Source: Hericium rajendrae
Taxonomy: Eukaryota; Basidiomycota; Agaricomycetes; Russulales; Hericiaceae
DNA length: 64,000 nucleotides
NCBI GenBank assembly: GCA_033439255.1
Contig: CM065882.1
Coordinates: forward strand, 1,302,001 to 1,366,000
Direction of reading: 5' to 3'
Position numbers and translations under genes: made by a program. Shown one piece after another: positions 1 to 11,485 of this stretch (position 1 is its first letter; each line of letters opens with the position of its first letter). The notes beneath the pieces were generated by a model. That model saw only the letters and a list, made by a program, of their open reading frames with translations, had not been told where the DNA came from and searched no databases.

Positions 1-186
1 CGTGTAAGTAGATCAACAAAGATATACATAGGTCAAAAAATGTGAGCCAAGAGTGCATATATAAGTTGGTGTAGTGTATATCATCTGAAAATTTGAAATT
101 TCACATAGCCCAGTGTTGATCTATATGTCCTATCATAGTACTAGCTTGAAGTAAACAGACATAGCAGAAAGGCATGATATGCACTG
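1..186 (-). repeat. Fragment of the 2.55-kb dispersed repeat (third copy)
   Basis: On the minus strand this matches the first part of the repeat seen at about 61340-61510 and 30985-31150, including the CTAGTACTATGATAGGACAT segment. It continues upstream of that motif only in the copy at 61340. It contains no gene. The element at 187-3432 interrupts it, so the rest of the copy lies outside the window or was lost. Confidence 0.75.
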
Positions 187-1099
187 CATCAGTACTCTTA
201 CAAACTTTCTGCTGGAACTTATTCTGTCTGATCTTGTCTGATCACCTTATATATCTGACAGATTGTTCATTCCTGGCCATAAACAAAATCAGGCAAGTCA
301 GGTAGAGTCAGATTTTATCAGATATGTATTTACACTCAGACTTAATCAGATTTGAAATATCTTTTACTGTCAGACAGATCAGGCAGGGTGTAGTCTCCCA
401 GACACAGTCAGATTTTAAATGTTGTTCAGATTTTGGATGTTCTTCAGATTTTGGATGTTAATCAGATTTTCTTTTCTTGTCAGGTCAGCCAGGCAGAGTG
501 TAGTCTCTCAGACACAGTCAGATTTTCAATATCTTCTAGATTTTTTGCTGTTAGACAGATCAGGCAGGGTATAATCTTGACACAGTCAGATTTTGAATAT
601 TTTCCAGATTCTGAATGTTTATCAGATTAATTTTTTTTGTCAGTTTAGCCAGACAGGTGTAATCTCTCAGACATAGTCAGATATCAACTTACATTTAAAT
701 TTTAGCTCAATATCAAATCAAGCAGAATAATCAAAAATTAACAAGTGCAGGTACCAACTTGCAAGGCATGTTAGTATCTGATGCAACTGCTATAGGTCAT
801 GCAGATACAATTAGATATTGTCAGATGTCTTGCAGGTCAAATAAAAAGTTTTGAAGGTTTTTGATAAATCAAAGTAAACTAAAAATTGCTCCAATTCATG
901 TACTAGGCATTTGCTGATATAGAAAGTGATTGACAAAGTTATTACAAACTCAAGGTTCAAGTAGATCACCTTTAGCTGTAAACTTCCTCTAGATTAGTAG
1001 ACTAAGGTCACAGATTACATCCAGTGAAACTATGGTCAAAATAGTACAATATAATGCATAAGAGCTTATTGAAAAGCAATTACATAGGACTTTCGACAA

Positions 1100-2030
1100 A
1101 AACTAATTGAGATAAATCAAGATCTCTAGTTTAAGATCAAAAGCAGAAATGGTCCTACACAAATGAGTTTTGCAGATATCAGACTGTACAAGATCTTATT
1201 GAAATACGGTAAATCAGACCTTTTCAATGCATCTAAGATTAGACAAAACACTTAGAATTGACTAAGATATTATTCAATCTTCTTTCAAAATAAAACTACA
1301 TCACATTCCATGAGTTTTGCACATAACATAGCATATAAAAGCTTGTTGGAAAGCCATTGAAAATATCTTTTGAAAACATCTAAGAACCTTGAAATCAGAT
1401 GTGAATTGAATGAGATACTCTTCTTAGAAGATCAAAAGCAAAAATGGATTGCATCCTATGAATTTTGAACATGACATAGTCTATGAAGGCTTGTTGGAAA
1501 GCTATTTTTCACACCTTTCTGATGCATCTAAGATCGAGAAAAAGCATCCAAAATTGACTAAGATATCATTTAATCTTCCTTCAAAACAAAAATGCATTGC
1601 ATTCCATGAGTTCGGCACATAACACAGTGTATAAAGGCTTGCTGGAAAGCGGCTGACAAGACCTTTCCGACGCATCTAAGAACGTCGAAATCGGATACAA
1701 ATTGAGCAAGGTACCCCTCTATCTTCTTCTCAGAAGATCGAAAACAAAAATGAATTGCATCTTATGAATTTTTCACATGACACAGTCTATGAGGTATTGT
1801 TGGAAAGCGATTATTCATCCCTTTCCAATGCATCCAAGATCGAGAAAAAGCGCCCAGAATTGACTGAGATATCATTCAATCTTCTTCCAAAACAAAAATG
1901 CACCACGTTCCACGAGTTTTGCACATAACATAGCGTATAAAGGCTCGTTGGAAAGCGGTTGAAAAGACCTTTCGAACGCATCTAAGAACGTCGAAATCGG
2001 ATACAAATTGAGCGAGCTACAAGCGCCAGA
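1100..2030. repeat. Tandem array of about 150-bp units, two alternating types
   Basis: Units are marked by GAGTTTTGCACATAACATAG or GAATTTTxxACATGACATAG near 1311, 1460, 1610, 1766 and 1914, so the spacing is about 150 bp and two subtypes alternate, giving a dimer of about 300 bp. Each unit then has a GGCTTGTTGGAAAGC box and a GCATCTAAGAACGTCGAAAT or GCATCTAAGATCGAGAAAAA box. The right-hand units are the most GC-rich. No reading frame is maintained. Confidence 0.7.
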
Positions 2031-2149
2031 TCATATGTCTTTGTTCAATTGTGGCTATGTGGCTGATTTAAACTCCGATTAAAAGACATATCAGACGAGT
2101 TTGCTCCGAAATACCTCTCTCTCTGCAACCACCATCATCTCTGCTCTTG

Positions 2150-3065
2150 AAGGTAAGTTTGTTATCTTTGTTACCTTTGACTTCATTTTCGCTTTTTTGT
2201 AGTTATGTGACTACTACTCCTAAGATAAGTATTGTTGACTTTGTTATCTTTCTGATCTATTTTCGCTTTTTTGTAGTGTTGCTACACTTCTAAGGTAAGC
2301 ATTTGTTATCTTTGTTATCTTACTACAACTAATGTTGTTATCTTTTTGTACACTTTTCGCTTTTTTGTAGTCATTGCTATAACTGTAAGGTAAGGTTTGT
2401 TACCTTTTAAGTTGTTATCTTTTTGCTTTTTGTAGTGTTTGTTACATTGTTAAAGTAAGTTTTGTTATCTTTGTTATCTTATTACAACTGATGTTGTTAT
2501 CTTTCTAGTTCATTTTCGCTTTTTTGTAGTCTTTGTTATACTTCTTAGGTATGATTTGTTATCTTTCTTATGTTGCTTACACTAATATTGTAACCTTTTC
2601 ACTATATTTCGCTTTTTTGTAGTCTTTCTTATCATTGTAAGTTATGTTTTGTTATGTTTTCTTACATTTTCGCTTTTTGTACACTTTGGTATACTTTTAA
2701 GGTAAGCTTTGTTATCTTTCTTATGTTCCTTACATCTATATTGTTATCTTTCTAGTATATTTTCGCTTTTTGTAGTCTTGACTACACTTCTAAGATAAGT
2801 TTTGTTATCTTTGTTATCTTGTTAAGACTAATAAAGTTGTAGTCTTTCAGATTTATTTTTGCTTTTTTGTAGTCATTATAAGGTAAGTGTTGTTATCTTT
2901 TTAATCAATTTTTGCTTTTTCTTATCTTTGTAATGTTGTTATTTTTGTAGTTTGTTTTACTTTTTTGGTAGTTCTAAGATAAGTCTTATAATCTTTGTTA
3001 TGTTTTTCAGCCTGATGTTGTTATATTTGAAGCCTTTTTGCTTTTTTTTTGTAGTTGAGATTAGA
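2150..3065 (+). repeat. Array of about 11 units bearing splice donor and acceptor consensus
   Basis: Each unit of about 75-110 bp contains CGCTTTTTTGTAG, then 18-20 bases such as TGTTGCTACACTTCTAAG, then GTAAGT or a close variant, then a TTTGTTATCTTTG-rich stretch. This reads as acceptor, micro-exon, donor, intron, repeated. The acceptor-like boxes end near 2202, 2277, 2370, 2436, 2530, 2622, 2691, 2780, 2870, 2950 and 3050. It may be only a minisatellite that resembles splice sites. Confidence 0.6.
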
Positions 3066-3432
3066 ATGATTACTTATGTAGTTGATATGATGTTTGTGTA
3101 GTCTATAGATATATTAATTGATTGAAAAGCATAAATTCAATGTATGATATCAGATTTAAAATTGCTATCAGGTTTAAAGCTGCTATCAGCTTTAAATCTG
3201 AGGCCAGACATGAAATCTGAAGCAGATATGAAATCTGGAGTCAGAAATGAAATCTGGAGCTAGACATAAAATCTGGAGCCAGACATAAATCTGAGATCAG
3301 AAGTAAAATCTGAGACCAGATATAAATCTGATTGTATCTGTGGTACTATACCCTGCATGATTGCCTGATGTGTCTGAATGTTGCTCCCAGGCGCAATCAG
3401 GTATGGCCAGATAGTTTGTAAGAGTACTGATG

Positions 3433-5331
3433 AACCCTTTGGCTACTAGACGTGCACGATTAACGCCATTGGTCTTAGCCTTGAAAACCCAACGATTCTT
3501 TACGATCTTCCTATCTCGAGGTCGATCTACTAACTCCCATGTACCGAGCTTATGAAGCTGGTCCATTTCATACTGACACGCTTCACGCCATTTCGCCGAG
3601 TCTGACGAAGTCATTGCCTCCGAATAATCATGGGGATCTCGAGTAACACCCATTTCTAGCAGCGCATTGAGATTAGGAGGGTTAAAGTCCAACTGTCGTG
3701 CCATGCCCTGGGTCGGGGGCACGGGACTGGCTGGACGATTCTCCATCTCTGGTATGTGCCTACGAAGGTCCAACTGCTGGATCTGAGTGGCAGTTAAGCC
3801 ACTATACTGATCTCTGAGCCTGGGAGCCCGTTGATCAGCATTCACCCGCCATGGACGAGCCGGCGGTGTGACAGGATCAGCTACAGGAGGAAACTGTTCA
3901 ATCGTAGGTGGTATATGTGCTAGGGCATTTTCATCAACCCATTGAGTAGTAGGGCGAGGCGGTGGTGTCTGAGGTGGCTGTGGCTTGCGCGGTGGAGTAG
4001 GTGGAGTAGTATTAGGTGTAACCTTAGAATCGTCTTCCTTCTTAAGGACTGGGGGCTGAGGATCATCATCCTCATCATCTTCAGCTGTGTCAGCTGAAGC
4101 GGGTACAGGCCTCTGTGGTGGAGTTAAGTCCTCATCATTGAATAAATCAAAGAGACTCAGGTTGGGTAAAGGAGGAGTAGGAGCGCTGGAGGGCACTTTC
4201 TGGGTTGGTCGCGAAGGGAAGAAAATCTCATCGAATCTTGCTTCGCCAGACAAGACAATGGACCGGGTTGTAGAGTTCCAGAAACGGTAACCTTTAGAAC
4301 CGTCCTCATAACCCACAAATGTCATTTCCTTGGAGTTAGGCTCCAACTTGTGACGATGCTCCTTCTGAATGTGTACCTGGGCTTTACAGCCAAAAATGCA
4401 AAAGTACGAGATGTCAGGAATGTGACCAGCATCCCAAATCTCCATCGGTGTCTTCCTTTAGTACACGAGTGGGAGTGCGGTTGTATACGTGAACTGCTGT
4501 ATCAACCGCTAGCTGCCAGAAACCGAGAGACAAGCCTGCATGGTGTAACATAGACAGGGCTTTCTCCATAAAGGTACGGTTCCAGTGCTCTGCACGTCCA
4601 TTCTGCTGAGGTGTATACGGCATAGTTTTATGGTGCGTGATACCCAATTCTTTGAAGTGCTTATCCAGGATTGTGTTCATATATTCCCCCCCTCGGTCAG
4701 AGTGAAAGATCAACAGCTTTTGGCTAGTCTCCTTCTCAGCTCTGGCCAAATATGACTCGAAAGCCTGAGTGAAGTCAGACTTCCGTTTGAGGAACATGAC
4801 GACTCCTCTACTGCTGAAGTCGTCGAGGAATGTAGCAACGTATGAAAATCCTTGGATAGACTGAATGCGCATCGGTCTGACTAGGTCTGAATGAACTTTG
4901 CCCAGCAACCATGTAGCACGCTTCTCTGAAGTAGGGTATGTCTGGCGAGTGCTCTTGCCAAGCTCACACCCGTGACAGGGCGTAGTAGCCGCTGTGGATT
5001 GGTCAATCATGATGCCTTTCATGACTCCAGGAATGAGTCACTTCAGAGCACCATATGACATATGAGCGAAGCGTGCATGAGCAGTGTCCACCGAGACTGC
5101 ATCCTTAACTGCCGTGTTAACCGTAGGAGTAGGCTCAAGTAGCAGCCAGTGAAAACTGTCTAACTTTTTGCCACTCCCATAGGTAATGCCATCGCGTTCT
5201 ATTGTACACACTCCTGAAGAACCCCGTAGAAGTACATCAAACTTCTGGTTCAACAGTGTAGGCACCAATATGTATTGGTGTGTGGCTTTAAGTGCATAGA
5301 GCACATTGCTAAGCGTAATCGTAACACGCTT
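3433..5331 (-). pseudogene. Ty1/copia polyprotein fragment: pre-integrase, integrase, start of reverse transcriptase
   Basis: Reading leftwards, the minus strand encodes a GAG-pre-integrase segment (HARFAHMSYGALK, near 5060), an integrase core with FLDDFS, HSDRGGEY and TPQQNGRAEH supplying the D, D and E positions (about 4920-4590), a linker containing FVGYEDGSKGYRFW, a proline-rich spacer, and the first part of the copia reverse transcriptase (WREACQYEMDQLHKLGTWEL to RARLVAKGF). Reading is broken by an in-frame TGA near 5040 and by a frameshift near 4440. The reverse transcriptase stops at 3433, where the 3.2-kb CATCAG element begins. The catalytic YVDD region and RNase H are absent, so the copy is dead. 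The upstream part is separated by a 283-bp insert. Confidence 0.85.
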
Positions 5332-5614
5332 CATCAGGAAACCTGGAATGTTCTGATTATTGTCTGATTTAGTCTGATTTAGTCTGATTTAGTCTGATTT
5401 TGCCTGATTCCAGATGATCAGACAGAAGTTAGGTAGGTCCCTATCGTCCAGGTGCTTGTCAGACAAGTCTGATATCAGACTGAAGTCTGAATCTATCTGA
5501 ATTTTATATAAAAATAACCTATATAAAATTTCATCCATATGTAGGTTAGAGGTCTAGACATATCAGACAAGAGTTAGACAGTCAAAAAGTCAGACATTTC
5601 CCCTTTTCCTGATG
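5332..5614. mobile_element. 283-bp CATCAGGAA-ended miniature element in copia
   Basis: The left end CATCAGGAAACC and the right end GTTTTCCTGATG-like sequence (CCTTTTCCTGATG) are inverted. Four tandem TCTGATTTAG units follow the left end, and more TCAGAC motifs lie near the right. The flanking dinucleotides do not match, and copia coding does not resume on the far side, so a deletion or rearrangement followed insertion. Confidence 0.55.
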
Positions 5615-6062
5615 CATCTGTGTCCATGTGCGCTTATAGTACTTGTAAGGTATGAGATGCACAGTTGTACAGGTGCTCCTGGGTGGATTGACTACCTCCC
5701 TCAGGATTGGGACACCAAAACTATTCCCACTTAAGGGCAATAGCCAACCGTTCACATCCCTTATAGCATCACGCCGGCTTCCCGACGCTTGCCTACTACA
5801 GTAGAGGGTGAAGCAAGAACACGAGCCTTGACAGAGCCTCATGTATCGTACGTATAGTAAGCGCACAGAGGGAGCACAGACAGGTGGACTCACACTGACT
5901 TCTAGCATCGCCATGCTTCCGTCGTCAATGCTCGTGTAACCCCGAAGGGCGAGAGCACGATGGCAGTTCATTGAAGAACTCCAAGTGGGGCGCGAGTTGA
6001 GAAAGGTGACTCACCTTGGTAAAACAGCAAAGGTAACTTCTTGTGTAGCAGGTGTTCAGGCA
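5615..6062 (-). other. Copia leader region without a recognisable gag
   Basis: This stretch lies between the tRNA primer site and the interrupted pol region of the minus-strand copia. A gag gene and a protease are expected here, but I see no zinc knuckle and no DSG motif. A 129-codon open frame (5582-5971) runs through it but has no recognisable domain. The gag part has probably been deleted. Confidence 0.35.
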
Positions 6063-6074
6063 GGGCCCATAACC
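6063..6074 (-). promoter_or_regulatory. Copia primer-binding site (initiator tRNA-Met anticodon arm)
   Basis: On the minus strand this reads GGTTATGGGCCC, complementary to the anticodon stem-loop of initiator tRNA-Met. Copia-type elements are known to use an internal half-tRNA primer of this kind. The same 12-mer occurs at 47956-47967 in the other copia. Confidence 0.7.
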
Positions 6075-6431
6075 TGAAGAAACATGACTTAGAGAGACAT
6101 TAGTCTATACTCAGTCTGTGATGTGAAAGACTATATTGCAGTACCTTAGAGAGACATTAGTCTATACTACAAGTAGAGTCAGTAAGGATGAAACTCATAA
6201 GTAATGCAAGATATGCTCACCTCAGTCTGTGATGTGAAAGACTGAGGTATCTGAGTGAACGAGAGAGCCCTTATATAGTACTGAGGGCTCTGCATATCTA
6301 CCAATCAGAAATTGTACAGTAATCGTACAGCATAGCATAATGGATTGCTCATCGCATGGGAACAGCATCAGTCAGCTCACTAAGGTATCAGTAAGCATAT
6401 GTCAGAGCGTATTACTAACCTATACAGTAAG
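6075..6431 (-). repeat. Probable 5' LTR of the minus-strand copia
   Basis: This sequence lies directly outside the primer site and ends there in CA (minus strand), with a TGTATAGG start near 6431. A TATA-like box, ACTATATAAGGGC, sits near 6270. A 26-bp segment about TTAGAGAGACATTAGTC is repeated at 6088 and 6146. No 3' LTR is in the window, so the outer boundary is a guess. Confidence 0.5.
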
Positions 6432-9024
6432 GCTATGTAAATGTTTCATGTGATTCTGCAATCACCAAAGTCCAGATCATTCCAGATGTTTCCATAATTG
6501 TTGTCATCGAGACTAGTGTCATCAACCGATATCAACACGGTTGGCAACATGTGGTCTGGAGGCAGTTGGTCAGCCTCGGAGACAGTACAGTCCATCGTGG
6601 GGGTATCTCTCAGTGCAGCATCAGCATAGTCCCCATCAATGGCGACCCACCCCTCTGGAGCATGACTGTCAAAAAGTTCAATTAGCCAATCATCCACGAG
6701 CATGTCAGTCATCAGCAGCAGTGCAGCATTGTCCCAAACAATGTTGCACTCGATGGTGATCAAGTGCTTGCAGGGCCAACATACTAATATTCCTTTGCTC
6801 TCGCTGCTGTAGCTGACAAACTTCCCTTTCTCAGCACATTCATCAAGCTTCCGTCAGTTCTCAATGCAGACCCAGATGGGGCATTCCCATTCATGCAGGT
6901 CCAACAGGTCTGGTTTCTCACTGAATGCCTGTTCATACTGGGTTTGGTTGCCAGTGATCTTTCCCCTGGTGCAGTTCCAAAGCCACATGGCATGTTGCAT
7001 CACAGTGGCCCAGAGGAATTTAGGGAGTCCCACAGCCAATAGTATTGCAAGTGCACGTGTGACACTCATGCAGAAAAAAATGTTCTGTGGTGCCATTCTG
7101 TGAAGACGAGTCATGGACTGTCTTTTCATGATGTGTGCCTTGCTTCACAAGATGATCTTCGAATGCGAGGCTGGTGTACTCACCACCTCGGTCAGAACAG
7201 AAAGTCTGTATTACAGAGACCCCCCAATAAACTTGGACAAATTTCTTGTAGTTCACATATTTGTCGAAAGCTTTGCTCTTGTGCTGAAGGAATGAGATGA
7301 GGACCTCATAGGTTGCATCATCCAATAATGTCATAGCATACCAATGTCTGGCAAGAGATGCGACGTGAGCAGGGCCAAATAGATCAGACAATACAAGTTT
7401 GCCATAGATTGTTGATTGAGGCCACATGCATTCTTTTGAAAATGGCACGTGCTGGATTTTTGCTTGGACACAAGCTCAGCAGAGTTCCATCTCCTGGATC
7501 AGATCGTCGAGATTAATGCCAGTGATTGTGCCATGCTTGATTAGGGACTTTGCAGCATCAATTGACATATGGCCTAGCTGGTGATGAAGGTCGGTGGCAG
7601 ACAGCATGAGATTGGCACTATGGTCGTCAATGGTCACAATGGAAACTAGCATATGTGCAAGTGCATCTGCAGGACTACTAAATTTGTAGAGGTTGTTGTC
7701 GCACAGGATGCATGTGATGGTTTGTCCAGCGAGACTGCAAATCTGGCAATGTCCATCACGGAACATTGTCGAAAAGCTCGATGCATCAATGTGGCTGATT
7801 GAAATCAGGGTAAATGCTATGCTCAGCATGTATGGTACATCCTTCAGGGTGATCCTGGTGACTGTGTCACCATTTGGGAAGGTAATAATTACATCACTGC
7901 AGCCTATCATGAAGAAGACGTGCTTGTCAGTGGTGATGATCGGTTTAGGTGCAATCAGATGGAAGTTCAAGAATTCCGATCAGAAAGGGGAGTAGTGGTG
8001 ACTGGTGCTGATGTCGATGCATTGCATTAGGATTGAGTTGGGAACCATGACAGCTAGCGCTGAGAAAGCAAGATGGGTCTCGAGGGTGGCAGCCACATTT
8101 GCTGTACCTTTTCCATCACTGTCCTTGTCTTTCCTGCTGCTCTTGCCCTTCCTATTGGATCCCTGCCCCTCCTTTCTGCCTTCTTTCTGCCAGCAATTAG
8201 TGGTGCTGCATCAGGAAGGTTGACAACTTTCTGATTGACCTGACAATTTCTAACCCTACTGACAGCTTCTGATTGACCTGATCCACCTGAAAGCAATCTT
8301 GGGAAGCAAATATCTGATCAGACTTTTACATTCAAGAAAAGACATTTATTGTCAGATATATAAGTTTTTAATCTCTAACTAATAGATATATCAAAATCTT
8401 TGATATCTGAAATTTTTGAAAATCTGAGAGTGTCTGATTTCAAATCTGGAGGTCAAATATCAGTCAGATAGATCAGACAGTGTCAGACACCATCAGATGC
8501 TCTCAGACAGTTGCAGATAATTTTCAGATATTTGACCTCCAGATTTGAAAAAATTCTCAGATCAGACACTCTCAGATTTAGAAAATTTCAGATATCAAAG
8601 ATTTTGTTATATCTATTAGTTAGAGATTACAAACTTATATATCTGACAATAAATGTCTTTACTTAAATGTAAAAGTTTGATCAGATATTTGCCTGTTAAG
8701 ATTGCTTTCAGGTGGATCAGGTCAATCAGGAGCTGTCAGTAGGGTTAGAAATTGTCAGGTCAATCAGAAAGTTGTCAACCTTCCTGATGTGTGAAAATGG
8801 TGTCTGCAGTTCAAGCACTTGACATTTTTCTTTGTGCCAGAGCTGCTGCCATTGCTGTTGCCACACATGCTTTGGCTAGTGCTACACTTCTTTGGATCAG
8901 ATCCCACGATGAGCACTGTATCGACCTTGTTGAGCCAGGCCTTGATCACATGGTGATCAAATTCCTCATTGACATGAGAAATGATGGTCATTGGCGGGAT
9001 GGTCTTTCCAGTGATACAAGCACA
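6432..9024 (-). pseudogene. Second copia copy: gag zinc knuckle, protease, pre-integrase and integrase remnants
   Basis: On the minus strand this encodes, in order, a gag end with the CX2CX4HX4C knuckle start (CLNCRHHFH, near 8800), a protease-like linker, a pre-integrase block (LHHQLGHMSIDAAKSLIKHG, near 7570), and an integrase core with SDLFGPAHVASL, CSDRGGEYTSLAF and SQNGTTEH. It stops in the linker after integrase; reverse transcriptase is missing. The HHCC zinc motif contains an in-frame TGA between its two cysteines (ELC-TGA-AC, near 7477). The same TGA is present in the homologous copy at 53523. A fold-back element splits the knuckle at 8209-8789. Homology to the other copy ends at 9024. 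Confidence 0.85.
8209..8789. mobile_element. 581-bp fold-back CATCAGGAA element with TG target duplication
   Basis: The left half is almost exactly the reverse complement of the right half, so the whole element can fold on itself around 8500. Ends are CATCAGGAAGGTTGACAACT and its inverse. The uninterrupted homologue near 48765-48785 shows the empty site, and comparison gives a 2-bp duplication TG (8207-8208 and 8790-8791). Interior TCAGAC/GTCTGA motifs are dense. No coding capacity. Confidence 0.85.
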
Positions 9025-9077
9025 TCAGCAAACCTTTCCATTTACTTGTTGATCTGGTTTGTCTTTTTTTGATCTGG

Positions 9078-9240
9078 TTACGATTCCTTAGAATCGTTTA
9101 CTCTATACCACCTTTTCATAGTGAAAACGACACCAAAACGATGACGATGCCCATTAGGCAGTTGGCTTATATAATCACACATCTTCGATCTGACGAGTTT
9201 GCAGGTTCAATTCCAGTTCAAGCCTGACTTTTTTTTACAC
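9078..9240 (+). mobile_element. tRNA-related SINE-like element, copy 1
   Basis: Starts at TTACGATTCCTTAGAATCG, which can form a hairpin. A D-loop-like stretch AGTTGGCTTATATAA is followed about 43 bases later by a perfect pol III B box, GGTTCAATTCC (9204-9214), then a T run. The spacing fits an internal pol III promoter. Related copies lie at 17129, 35090 (minus) and 63917 (minus). A full tRNA cloverleaf cannot be drawn, so it is not a functional tRNA gene. Confidence 0.6.
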
Positions 9241-9278
9241 TTTATTTAATATCACACATGCAAAGCCAGTGCTCTTTC

Positions 9279-11158
9279 TAGGGTTCAACACAAGTCAGAG
9301 TCACCCGTCTATCAATACAGGTATACCTATCATTTACATGCAGGTTCCTGACCTGCAGATCTGGATCACCCGGTGGCTGACACCCGTCCAGAACCAGATC
9401 AAGCTTTTACTGAACTCCATCAACCTGTGAGTAACCCACAAGCAACTCGCAGTCCAGTAATTATTTATCAATAGTATATTAGTACTATACTATGTACACT
9501 ACATCCATAGTTTGATCTATATTAAATGGTGCTGCTCCCTTCAAATCAACATGCACATGCATGACCTCAATGTCTTTGCGGATGGTGCGTGCACGGTGTG
9601 TACATATATTTTCTAGTCTATATATCTATTGAATCACACCGACCCCTTCAAACTACCACCAGAGCCAAAATACGAACAGGTGAGATGCTGTCTCCGCACC
9701 CTTGGACCGCTCGTTGATGGCCTCGCACGACGGCTGCATGAAGTTGCTCGCATTGCACGATATGCCCACGAGTGAGAGCAGCATGAGCTTGTTCATGTGC
9801 TTTGGGTAGCATACCGCATACATCCCGCTGAAATATCTGCCAAGCGATTGCGCAGCGAACTCACCTTATCGATCCTTGTGCGCACGTATAACTGCTCGAG
9901 CGAGTTGACAAAAAACAATTCCGATTCATACATGCACCCAGTGATGTCATTGTGCTTTGCCTTGGAAGCTTGATGCTGAATGACAGCAACACCGTACAGT
10001 CCATGTCTAGCCAGTCAAGGGCGAAGACAAGGGAGCCGCGCGGACTGGCGCACGTTGCAAGGGCCGGGAGGTTGAGAAAATAGAGTCCAAGGCCGGTGCC
10101 ATATCCATGAAGTGTAATGGAAGGGGGTGGTGCATCGGGATTGAGACATCGAGGTGAGAGAGTGTGTTACAATTGTGCTTCAGGTCAGCGCAGGTGACAA
10201 TAGAGCTATATGAAAAGACGTGCACCATGCCAAAACCGTGCGTGCTCTTTTGAGTATGAGTGAGACTGTCCCGGGCATGCAAGGGCATGCGCGGCCAACG
10301 TTTGAACTTGGGGCATGCAGAGATTGAGTGGTGCAGGCCCGAGCATGGCATTGAGGCCGGCGCGGGCATCTGCACACAGAGTCATAGTCGTGGGGATGGG
10401 GTATCCAGTCAGAGGCACATACGTGCACTGGTGGAACATGAGTGGAAATGCGTGCTGTTCCAGGCATGTGATCGTGCATGAGCAACTGCACGCAGTCGGG
10501 CAATGAGGATATGAGCGAGAGCATGAAAGTCTCTGCATGTAACTCCATGCGAGTAATCAATGAGAAGTAGTCAAGCCGCGTTGCTACAGCAATGGGGCTT
10601 GACCGTTTGTTGTTGCTGGCCTCCCACGTGTAATACCAGAGCCATGAGCGCTCTCGAGGGTGTGTGCGGGAGGTAAAGAATGGGGCTGAGGTGCGGGATT
10701 GACATGTCGACAAGGAGAATGTGAGCACGAGAGCTATCATCGAAAGTGAGAATGGTAATGAGCGCGGATGGTGTGCGAAAAGTAAGATGGCTTGTTGCCA
10801 GTTGGGGACTGTCGATCGGCGGAAAACGAGTCTCACTCGCTCGATAACAAGCAAAACTTCGAAGATTAGTACAGCAAGTAAGATAAAGATCGTGTAGACT
10901 CATCTAAGGCCCCTCTAGCCCCTACAAACCCTCCCTGCCATTGAGTTGAAGAGAAAGACGAAAAGAGAAGATGAGAGGATGTAGTAAGTAGTGAGGCCAA
11001 CTGATCTGCAAGTGACCTGTGATGTCATGGGCCCTACCTGCAGCTCCGGATCACCTGGTGGCTGAAACCCACGCAGATCCAGGTCAGCCCTCGTGCCATG
11101 TTGAATACCTGTGGGTTCGGATCCAGGTCACCTGCGAGTGCACTCATGTCGAACCCTA
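9279..11158 (-). mobile_element. hAT-like non-autonomous element A (1.9 kb)
   Basis: Ends are TAGGGTTCAACAC and GTCGAACCCTA, with inverted similarity running about 170 bp inward through the CAGGT/ACCTG-rich terminal zones. It is oriented opposite to the related elements at 31572-33117 and 54585-61273, which show 8-bp target duplications. Here the flanking octamers do not match (GCTCTTTC and GGACTCAG). It is about 330 bp longer than its relatives, which agrees with a captured gene fragment at 9665-10007. No transposase is visible. Confidence 0.7.
9665..10007 (-). pseudogene. Captured host-gene fragment with a splice junction, inside the hAT-like element
   Basis: On the minus strand an open frame beginning HGLYGVAVIQHQASKAKH runs from about 10004 to a GTGAGT donor near 9864. 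A CAG acceptor near 9840 leads, in the same phase, to an open exon containing CGMLPKAHEQAHAALTRGH. The retained intron and the coding-like composition suggest genomic (not cDNA) capture of two neighbouring exons. An alternative frame through the putative intron reads SGMYAVCYPKHMNKLMLL and is also open. I do not recognise the protein. Confidence 0.45.
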
Positions 11159-11485
11159 GGACTCAGAATCATCTCACATGATTGCTATATGAGATCAGTT
11201 GTTTCTGTGCATCTCACATTTTGACACCTTGGTGATGTACTGTGGAAAGGGATGAGGGGCAAGCATACAAGAGGGAACGAACCACAAAAAGTAGTTGAGA
11301 TCTGACAAGTACACTGGCATCAACAGAGCAATCCACAATACAACAATGCCTATACACGGAACAGCTAAGGGGCAAGGGAGGACAAGGGGACAGCAGGGGA
11401 AGATCATGGTTTCCTTGCTTTCAGCACAAAAACACCTAGAAAGGAGGGGGAGTATGGATAGCGGAAAGCAGGAGGATGGTTTGTT

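Larger units (their letters stand above)
187..3432. mobile_element. 3.2-kb CACTA-like DNA element with CATCAG termini, non-autonomous
   Basis: The two ends are inverted copies of CATCAGTACTCTTACAAACT. Both subterminal zones are packed with TCAGA/TCTGA motifs (190-700 and 3150-3430), the layout of CACTA/EnSpm ends where the transposase binds. The family resemblance rests on the shorter relatives listed below, which have 2-bp target duplications. No transposase is visible. The interior holds two tandem arrays, listed separately. The flanks do not form a target duplication: TG on the left, AA on the right. The left flank is the dispersed repeat and the right flank is copia reverse transcriptase, so the junctions were rearranged after insertion. 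A decayed right end of the 400-bp CATCAGGAA family is visible near 770-868. Confidence 0.6.

Noticed and set aside
1100-3065. CRISPR-like array
   Set aside because: The genome is eukaryotic, the units are contiguous without unique spacers, and no cas genes occur.
9160-9230. tRNA gene
   Set aside because: B box and spacing are good, but the acceptor arms do not pair and four diverged dispersed copies exist; a SINE-like element fits better.
10007-10903. Open frames of 110-224 codons in hAT-like element A
   Set aside because: Overlapping frames on both strands, no conserved motif, and absent as frames from related elements B and C.
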